DNA of 64,000 bases from UBA2108 sp002713215. GTDB taxonomy: Bacteria > Bacteroidota > Bacteroidia > Flavobacteriales_G > Salibacteraceae. Below are positions 16,430-23,900 of the stretch, one piece after another. Position numbers and translations under genes: made by a program. Numbering within the stretch: the stretch's first letter is position 1; each line of letters opens with the position of its first letter. The stretch is from NCBI GenBank assembly GCA_937891015.1, contig CALAPY010000092.1, positions 1 to 64,000 on the forward strand, given 5' to 3'. The notes beneath the pieces are model-generated. The model had not been told where the DNA came from, searched no databases, and saw nothing but the letters and a program-made list of their open reading frames with translations.

Positions 16430-17623
16430 ATGAAAACGATTAAAGATTTTGATATTAACGGTAAGCGGGTATTGGTTCGCGTTGACTTTAATGTCCCATT
16501 AAATGACAACCTGGAAATTACCGACGATACTCGTATTCAGGCTGCGCTCCCAACCATAAATCACATTTTGGATCATGGTGGATCTGTTATTTTAATGTCT
16601 CATTTAGGCCGTCCCAAATCGGGACCGGAAAAGCGTTTTTCACTGTCTCATTTAAAGCATCACCTTTCACTTTGTTTAGGAAGAGATGTTTTGTTTGCCG
16701 ATGATTGTATCGGAGACTCTGTTTATCAAATGTCAAGTAAGTTGAGGCCCGGAGATGTACTTCTCATTGAAAACCTTCGTTTTCATTCTGCTGAAAAGAG
16801 TGGCGATAAATCCTTTGCCGAAATGCTTTCTCATCTGGGCGATTTTTATGTTAACGATGCCTTTGGAACAGCCCATCGGGCTCATGCAAGTACGGCGGTA
16901 ATTGCCGACTATTTCCCCGGTAAATGTGCCTATGGTTTATTAATGGCTAAGGAGTTAGAAAACATAAAAACGGTGTTAGAAGACACAAAAAAACCATTTA
17001 CCGCTGTAATTGGTGGGGCCAAAGTTTCTTCTAAAATCTCCATAATTGAGAACTTACTTCCAAAAATTGATTCAATGATCATAGGGGGTGGAATGTCATA
17101 TACATTCATTAAAGCAATGGGTGGTAAGGTAGGAAGCTCATTGGTTGAAGATGACTACTTACAAACTGCCAACAAGGTTCTTGAAAAAGCGGAAGAATTA
17201 GGCGTAAGAATCTTTTTGCCAGAAGACTCGGTAATTGCCAGTTCATTTGATAACAATGCTGATCGTAAGTCTGCCTTATCGGATGAAATCCCGGAGAGTT
17301 GGATGGGATTGGACATTGGCCCCGAAGCGATTGCTCGCTATTCGACCTGTTTACGTGAGAGTAGAACCATCTTGTGGAATGGTCCAATGGGCGTTTTTGA
17401 AATGGAGAATTTTGAAACCGGCACACATGAAATTGCAAATGCCATTGTTGAGGCTACGGAACGGGGTGCTTATTCATTAATTGGGGGTGGCGATTCCGTT
17501 GCCGCTGTCAATAAATACAATTTAAAAGACCACGTTTCATACGTTAGCACCGGTGGTGGTGCTATGCTCGAATACATTGAGGGTAAAACATTGCCAGGCG
17601 TTGCGGCCGTTCAAAACAAATAA
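16430..17623 (+). CDS. pgk: Phosphoglycerate kinase
   Basis: Glycolytic enzyme that moves the phosphoryl group from 1,3-bisphosphoglycerate to ADP. It is 397 residues, normal for bacteria. The signature RVDFNVPL is near residue 21, then LMSHLGRPK, the substrate-binding FGTAHRAHAST, GGAKVSSKI in the hinge region, and the C-terminal nucleotide site GGGDSVAAVNKY. It is a single gene divergent from holB and convergent with cvpA. Confidence 0.97.
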   Translation: MKTIKDFDINGKRVLVRVDFNVPLNDNLEITDDTRIQAALPTINHILDHGGSVILMSHLGRPKSGPEKRFSLSHLKHHLSLCLGRDVLFADDCIGDSVYQMSSKLRPGDVLLIENLRFHSAEKSGDKSFAEMLSHLGDFYVNDAFGTAHRAHASTAVIADYFPGKCAYGLLMAKELENIKTVLEDTKKPFTAVIGGAKVSSKISIIENLLPKIDSMIIGGGMSYTFIKAMGGKVGSSLVEDDYLQTANKVLEKAEELGVRIFLPEDSVIASSFDNNADRKSALSDEIPESWMGLDIGPEAIARYSTCLRESRTILWNGPMGVFEMENFETGTHEIANAIVEATERGAYSLIGGGDSVAAVNKYNLKDHVSYVSTGGGAMLEYIEGKTLPGVAAVQNK

Positions 17624-17634
17624 GTATTGATTCG

Positions 17635-18165
17635 TTAAATCGCTTGATCAAGAATTTCTTCCTGCAACTGATCGATATACCATTCCGTATTTTTTATGGC
17701 AGGTACCAAAGTGGGTGTAATGGATGCCAATGGAGCATAAAGTTTTGATTCATTTTTTGATTCGGAGGGAATAAAGCCAAATCGCTGATCAATGGAATCA
17801 ACCACTACAACCAATACGCTAACGATAATTGAAAACTTCAAAATCCCAAACCCAGCCCCAAAGAGTTTATTAACCAGTTTTAATGCTACCAAATTGGCTG
17901 CCTTTTCCAACGCTTTACCAATGAGATGTATTCCCATAACTATCACCACAAACGTTGTAATAAATGATGCGAACTGCAAAACGGAAGATCCCAGTTCAAA
18001 ATACTGAGATATAAAATCAGCTGCGTAGTCGGAAAAATAGATTCCACAATAAATGCCTAAAACAAGCCCGGCAATGGAAGTTATTTCAATTATAAAGCCC
18101 CTTGTAAAACCTTTAAAACCCCCATACAACAGGGGAATAATAATGATAATGTCTAAAACATTCAT
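17635..18165 (-). CDS. CvpA family membrane protein
   Basis: A 176-residue protein with four predicted membrane helices, beginning NVLDIIIIIPLLYGGFKGFTRGFI, the CvpA family opening. CvpA proteins are linked to colicin V production, bile or envelope stress and peptidoglycan-related processes, with no agreed mechanism. A perfect TAnnTTTG box ends 5 nt before its ATG. Confidence 0.85.
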   Translation of the reverse strand: MNVLDIIIIIPLLYGGFKGFTRGFIIEITSIAGLVLGIYCGIYFSDYAADFISQYFELGSSVLQFASFITTFVVIVMGIHLIGKALEKAANLVALKLVNKLFGAGFGILKFSIIVSVLVVVVDSIDQRFGFIPSESKNESKLYAPLASITPTLVPAIKNTEWYIDQLQEEILDQAI

Positions 18166-18170
18166 TGCAA

Positions 18171-18178
18171 CAAAAATA
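18171..18178 (-). promoter_or_regulatory. TAnnTTTG -7 box immediately before cvpA
   Basis: Minus-strand TATTTTTG followed by TTGCA and the ATG at 18165, predicting transcription from the start codon or very near it. Confidence 0.5.
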
Positions 18179-18257
18179 AGGGCCCATATTCCGGCATTAT
18201 TTGCAGCAATTCATAATTATTAAAAGACCTTGGTTAAATACATCCTAATATTGCAAC

Positions 18258-18593
18258 ATGGAAAACCTGGAATACCATTGGAACGAGACCATTAAAAAAT
18301 TAGAGCCCGTGTTTGGTGAAGATATTGACCTTCAGAGCGCTTTATTCATTATTGGTATTCAGGAGTTGGGAAAAGGGCCACAAAAATTCAATAAAAGACA
18401 AAAATTAGAAGTGATGCACATTGCCGTTTGTCGCCTTCTGAGTGACTATGGCTTCTACCAATTTAAGGGATATGACGAAGACAATTGGCCGCACTATGAA
18501 AGGGTTGAAAAATTACCAAACCTCAACAGTTCTGACCAGGAAAAATTAATGAAAGAAGCGGTTATTAATTACCTTGAAAAACAGGCTATTTAG
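18258..18593 (+). CDS. Conserved small cytosolic protein of unknown function
   Basis: A 111-residue soluble protein, Trp/Tyr/His-containing and mostly helical in appearance, with no signal peptide or recognised catalytic motif. I recall similar short genes in Flavobacteriia but cannot name a family. A near-consensus box TAATATTG ends 4 nt before the ATG. The 3' end overlaps the convergent lipoprotein gene by 8 bp. Confidence 0.75.
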   Translation: MENLEYHWNETIKKLEPVFGEDIDLQSALFIIGIQELGKGPQKFNKRQKLEVMHIAVCRLLSDYGFYQFKGYDEDNWPHYERVEKLPNLNSSDQEKLMKEAVINYLEKQAI

Positions 18594-19035
18594 AATCGGC
18601 GTTACACGTTGTAACCACCATTCGTTGCTCAATGATCTCGTTAGTTTCTAAGGTAATGAAACCTTCTGTACACAGGGTGTCTCCAACGTAGGTAATTACA
18701 ATGTCGGGCCATACTCCGGTTTCTTTTTCAACTACATCAGCCTTCCACACATCGACCTTTAATACCGCTGGATTTTTGAATTCAAAATTAGCCTTGCCAA
18801 CATCGTCGGTCAGTTGAGTATCCACAATTACACACTCCCGTGTTTCTTCCGGACGTTGCACGCAGTACAATACAACCCTTGCCTTGTCGATAGCTTTTCC
18901 AGTACTGTCAACAACAGTAATTTCTGCCCGAGGTGGTTTTTCTTTATCACAGCCGGTTGTTGCTAAAGACAATACGATAACAACAAACAATCCCAACACC
19001 ACGTTTTCTACCAACTTCTTCATCCAACTTGCCAT
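18586..19035 (-). CDS. Lipoprotein with Ig/CarboxypepD-like domain
   Basis: Probable lipoprotein with lipobox ATTGC (about residue 29 from ATG 19035) followed by a single beta-sandwich-like domain beginning AEITVVDSTGKAIDKARVVLYC, the pattern of carboxypeptidase regulatory-like folds. It has four further Cys that could form disulfides. The ATG at 19035 (MASWMKK) is chosen because a TATATTTG promoter box lies 20 nt upstream at 19056-19063; ATG 19023 is the alternative, and 19083 would precede the box. Function unknown. Confidence 0.7.
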   Translation of the reverse strand: MASWMKKLVENVVLGLFVVIVLSLATTGCDKEKPPRAEITVVDSTGKAIDKARVVLYCVQRPEETRECVIVDTQLTDDVGKANFEFKNPAVLKVDVWKADVVEKETGVWPDIVITYVGDTLCTEGFITLETNEIIEQRMVVTTCNADSK

Positions 19036-19055
19036 TGTATATAACTTTGCAATCA

Positions 19056-19063
19056 CAAATATA
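19056..19063 (-). promoter_or_regulatory. TAnnTTTG -7 box for the Ig-like lipoprotein
   Basis: Minus-strand TATATTTG, 20 nt upstream of the ATG at 19035; it decides against the longer reading frame start. Confidence 0.55.
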
Positions 19064-19122
19064 GTATTTCTACACAGTTTCAATAAAGTTCTGTTTTACA
19101 AACGGTTAATGTCAATTCTCTA

Positions 19123-19962
19123 ATGCGCGGTATTCATTTTTTAGCTTTACTTCTCTTTTTTTCGTCTTGTTCCCTGCTTTCTAAGAAGAATACTTCTGGT
19201 AAAGAGTTGGTTTTAGTAACAACCAATTACGGCAATTTCAAACTAAAATTTAACGATGAAACTCCACTTCACAAAGCAAATTTTTTGGCCTTAGTTGATT
19301 CTGGTTTTTACGATAGCCTGCTCTTTCACAGGGTCATTAAAAACTTTATGGTGCAAGGTGGAGATCCTGACTCAAAAAGTGCAGCTGCGGGAAAAGTTCT
19401 TGGAAATGGTGGCCCTGGATATCAGGTTGACGCAGAAATAGTACCCAAGTATTTTCATAAAAAAGGGGTTCTATGTGCTGCTCGCCAGGGGGATGACGGA
19501 AACCCAAAAAGAAAGAGTTCAGGCTCACAATTTTACATTGTAACCGGTCGTGTTTTTACAATAGATAACCTTCATAAAATGGAAGAAGGCATTGATTATT
19601 CCAAGAAAGTAAAGTGCCTTCAGGCCTTAATGCAAACCGAAGAATATCGTGAAACCAATAAATGGCTTCAATATTATCAAGGCGCCAGAATGAGTTACCA
19701 ATATGATAGTTTAATTCACACCTTTGACCCGATTCTTGACGCCTATTTGGATTCAGTAGGCCATCATAAATTTAACGAAGAGCAAATACAGGCCTACACA
19801 ACGGTAGGTGGTGCACCACATTTGGATGGTGCCTACACCGTGTATGGGGAAGTTATAGAAGGAATGGATGTTATTGACCTAATTTCAAACCTGGGTTGTG
19901 ACCAATATGACAGGCCAAAAAGTGATGTTGTTATTTTAGGGATGAAACGGGTAAAAAAGTAA
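19123..19962 (+). CDS. Cyclophilin-type peptidyl-prolyl isomerase lipoprotein
   Basis: A 279-residue lipoprotein (lipobox FFSSC, Cys about 16) with a cyclophilin domain: FHRVIKNFMVQGGDP holds the catalytic Arg, followed by GSQFYIVTG and the C-terminal YTVYGEVIEGMDVIDLIS. An insertion of about 80 residues (about 150-230) separates the two halves of the fold, which is common in Bacteroidota cyclophilins. It should assist proline isomerisation of envelope proteins in the periplasm. Confidence 0.92.
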   Translation: MRGIHFLALLLFFSSCSLLSKKNTSGKELVLVTTNYGNFKLKFNDETPLHKANFLALVDSGFYDSLLFHRVIKNFMVQGGDPDSKSAAAGKVLGNGGPGYQVDAEIVPKYFHKKGVLCAARQGDDGNPKRKSSGSQFYIVTGRVFTIDNLHKMEEGIDYSKKVKCLQALMQTEEYRETNKWLQYYQGARMSYQYDSLIHTFDPILDAYLDSVGHHKFNEEQIQAYTTVGGAPHLDGAYTVYGEVIEGMDVIDLISNLGCDQYDRPKSDVVILGMKRVKK

Positions 19963-19963
19963 C

Positions 19964-20854
19964 CTAATAGGTTTTGGTCATGTTGGAAGGCACAACCAAA
20001 ACATAGTTTGCCCGGTTTTTCCACTCCTTTTTAAATTGCAAGCCATCTCCATTAACGCTGGAAATCACTAATACCTTTTTCTTTTTGTCGAATTTTTTTA
20101 AATACCAATAGATCCCTCCATTATCCTTGGAATGAAAATCTCCATTGTAATGAATAAAGCGCTGGCCATCTTCCAAGTTTTGCAGAATATAGTAAGCCAT
20201 GGCTGCATCTTTTATGGCCTGCGCCTCCACCATATAAGCTGTATTCAAACCATGATTAGCGCCAAAATTTGATTCGATTAACTCCTTATAACCAGGGGCT
20301 TTAAAATCTACCGTGATCGGCATAAAGGGGATAAATTGCCTCAAACTGTCATTAAGCTTTGTATTAAACGAGTCTAACCCAATTCGTGCAACTGAACGTG
20401 CCAATGTTCTGGGAATATTAGTAGCCACAAATTCCGTTTCGTTTTTAATAGCCAGATCAACTAGGGGCTTGTAATCCGTTTTAAAATTTGGCCATAGTTT
20501 TGTTTCTTCTTTAAAGGTTTTGTAATCTGTAACTCCCTGCATATACTCCAGCAGTTGCAATTGTTGATGTCGTTCAAATATTTCACCTCCCAAAACCAAT
20601 TTTACAGTCGTATCCTGAAAAAGATCCTGGGTCAATTCCAACTGCAACCAATGAACAATTGAATTATTATGTATTTCCCCAAAGAGAATGATGTCAGATT
20701 CAAGGCAGGAGGAATACAATTCCTCGTATGTGGTGACCTGCCCTTTATTATTATAAAACTTAAACGCTTCCTTGTTAAAATTAACCTGGGATAGAACCAA
20801 TTGACCTTTAAATAAAATAAGCGTCATCAGCGTCAATATGTCTTTTGAATTCAT
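19964..20854 (-). CDS. ChaN-like (Tiki/haem-binding uptake fold) exported protein
   Basis: Residues from about 40 on show the ChaN/Tiki pattern: DIILFGEIHNNSIVHWLQLEL, then GGEIFERHQQLQLLEYM, and FIHYNGDFHSKDNGGI near the C-terminus with conserved Glu and His. ChaN of Campylobacter is a haem-binding lipoprotein; related domains can be metalloproteases, so the role stays open. The ATG at 20854 gives a signal-like segment (LTLMTLILFKGQLVLSQ) and sits 5 nt after a perfect TACTTTTG box. The longer frame to 20956 would start upstream of that box. Confidence 0.78.
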   Translation of the reverse strand: MNSKDILTLMTLILFKGQLVLSQVNFNKEAFKFYNNKGQVTTYEELYSSCLESDIILFGEIHNNSIVHWLQLELTQDLFQDTTVKLVLGGEIFERHQQLQLLEYMQGVTDYKTFKEETKLWPNFKTDYKPLVDLAIKNETEFVATNIPRTLARSVARIGLDSFNTKLNDSLRQFIPFMPITVDFKAPGYKELIESNFGANHGLNTAYMVEAQAIKDAAMAYYILQNLEDGQRFIHYNGDFHSKDNGGIYWYLKKFDKKKKVLVISSVNGDGLQFKKEWKNRANYVLVVPSNMTKTY

Positions 20855-20859
20855 GGTAT

Positions 20860-20867
20860 CAAAAGTA
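20860..20867 (-). promoter_or_regulatory. TAnnTTTG -7 box immediately before the ChaN-like gene
   Basis: Minus-strand TACTTTTG followed by ATACC and the ATG at 20854; another predicted leaderless start. Confidence 0.5.
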
Positions 20868-20961
20868 GTTTTCATGACACAATCTCTCGTTTCTTTTTTA
20901 TTTAGTTTTGGATCAAACGGTCGCCTTATAAAAGACGTTATGTCAATTACATACACTAAAC

Positions 20962-23900
20962 ATGATTCGTAAAATATTTTGCGCCATTATAGCATTTGCT
21001 TTTATTGGCCAGGTTTCAGCCCAATTACCTTATCTAATTATCGAAGAAACGGATACGACTATCGATGCAGATAAGTACAATAAATACATTTTAAATCATC
21101 CATATACTACAAGAACTCCTTTGCTAAAGGAGGATTTGAAAAAAATGGATAAAAAGGATCGTCCTGATTTGGCCTATGAACATGACTGGCTTATGACGCA
21201 TGATCCGACAGATGGGAAAATACATTGGGAGCGATTAATCCCGGTGTTGAAGCAAATGAACACCAAACAGGTTCAAACCGTTGCTCCCGGCGGTAGTGCG
21301 GCTAATGCCTGGACCGAAAGAGGCCCTAACAATGTTGGGGGAAGGGTTCGGGCTATGATGTTTGACCCCACGGACAATACCAATAAAAAAGTTTTTGCCG
21401 GTGGAGTTGGCGGAGGTCTATGGTACAACAATGACATTACCAGCAATTCTTCGTCATGGGTAGCGGTTAACGACTTCTGGGCCAATCTTGCAGTTTCTGC
21501 AATGGATTATGACCCAACAAGCACCAGTACTTTTTATGTTGGGACCGGTGAAGGTTTTGGTAACGCCGATGCAATGCGTGGAGCAGGTGTCTGGAAGTCT
21601 ACCAACAAAGGGGCATCATGGACTCAGCTTGCATCTACTAATAACTCCAGCTTTAGGTATGTTTTAGACCTAAAAGTTACAAGCACCGGGCGAGTTGTAG
21701 TTGCCAGTAGTGGTGGACTTTATACCTCCGATAACGGCGGGACCTCATTTACCAGAAGAATTTCAACTTCTTATGTTGGAGATATTGAAATCGCTTCAAA
21801 CGGTGATCTTTATGCCTCTACCCGGGCATCCGGACGGGTTTATAAATCAACCAATAATGGTACTAGCTGGTCTACTATAACTCCAAGTGGCACTTCCGCC
21901 CGTAGGGTTGAACTGGCCTGTGCGCCATCCGATTCGAATACAATATATGGTATTGGTGGAGCAACTACTTCTTCCAATACCGATATCTCCTGGTTTAAAA
22001 AGAGTACAAATGGTGGAGTATCCTGGACCAACCTTACTATTCCTAAATATGCCAGCAACACCTCCTACCACTTTACAAGAAAACAAGCCTGGTACGATTT
22101 AATCCTTTGGGTTCACCCCACAAACAAAAACATGGTAGTTGCCGGTGGTATTGACTTACATAGAACTACCAATGGTGGAAGCACATGGTCTCCGGTTTCT
22201 TATTGGAATACATCTCAATGGCCACTTCCTGAAGTACATGCTGATCAACACATGATATTGTCACGACCCGGAAACAACAATGAGGTAATAATTGGAAACG
22301 ATGGCGGAGTCTACTATTCAACCAATTTGGGGAATTCGAGTACTTCAGCTCCAACTTATTCCCATAGGGTTAGAAACTTTAATGTAACCCAGTTTTATAG
22401 TGCTGCAATACACCCTACAGCGGGATCGAATGTAATGGTTGCAGGAGCTCAGGATAATGGAACCATTAAACTAAGCAGTGCCGGTGCTGGTTCCGGTACA
22501 GAAATTACGGGTGGTGATGGTGCTTTTTGCTTTATTGATCAAAACAACTCCAGTGTGTTTATAACGTCTTACGTTTATAACAACTGGCGAAGAAGCACCA
22601 ATTCTGGAAGTTCTTTTAACTACCTCCCATCGGACAATACGGGACGGTTTATAAATCCGGCAGACTATGATGACAATTTGAATATTCTGTATGCGGCAAA
22701 AACCTCAACCACTATAAAAAGAATAACGAACATGACCGGAAGCTATTCCGCAACCGATGTAACGGTTAGCTCACTGGGAGGAACTCCAACTCACATTCGG
22801 GTTTCACCTTATACCACTACATCAACCACCCTGTTTGTTGGTGCAAGCAGTGATGTGTATAAGATCACTAATGCCAACACCACACCTTCAGTTTCTAAAA
22901 TCACTCCTTCTTCCTTTCCAAACGAATACATCAGCTGTGTTGAAGTAGGGGCCAGTGAAAATGAGTTACTTGTTACGTTTTCAAGTTACGGTGGACAAGA
23001 AGTTTACTATACTTCAAACGGAGGAACAAACTGGTCTAACAAATCCGGAAACTTACCGGATATGCCCATTCGCTGGGCGCTATTTAACCCTAAGAACAGA
23101 AAGGAAGTTATTGTTGCCACCGAGTTAGGGGTGTGGGCAACTTCCGATATAACGGCATCTTCTCCAACCTGGACTGCTTCTAACAATGGATTGGCCAATA
23201 CCCGTGTTGACATGCTTCAATACCGTGCATCGGATTCTACAATAATGGCTTCTACACATGGTCGTGGAGTATTTACCGGACGGTTTAAAGCACAAACTTC
23301 AACCAAACCGGTAGCATCATTTACCGCAAGCAAGGATACCGTGTGTGTAAGTGAGCTAGTAACTTATACCAGCACGTCTACCAATAGTCCAACTACTACA
23401 ACCTGGACCTTTTCAGGAGGAAGCCCCGGCTCAGGTAGCGGCACAACAGCAACAACAACTTATTTTACATCTGGATTAAAATCGGTAACCCTATTTGTGT
23501 CAAATTCCAGCGGCTCTGATACCAAAGTCCAATCGTTGGTTTATGTCATGAGTAATCCAACAGCTTCTATATCCTCAATTAGTTCCTTATGTGTAACCGA
23601 TCCGGCTATTGTATTAACTCAGGGGTCTCCCAGTGGCGGTATTTACTCAGGAACCGGTGTAAGTGGTGGCATGTTTAATCCACTAACCGCTGGTGTTGGT
23701 ACGCATACCATAAAATACAAGCTAACCAATGGTGCTGGCTGTTCAGATAGCGCTACAACAACGGTCACCGTAACCAATCGGCCTGCAGCAAGTGCCAGCT
23801 CAATTCCTCCCGTGTGTTCTAATGCACCTTCATTCGCTCTCTCCAATGGAAGCCCGACCGGGGGTACTTATTCAGGCACGGGAGTTTCTGGTGGAGTGTT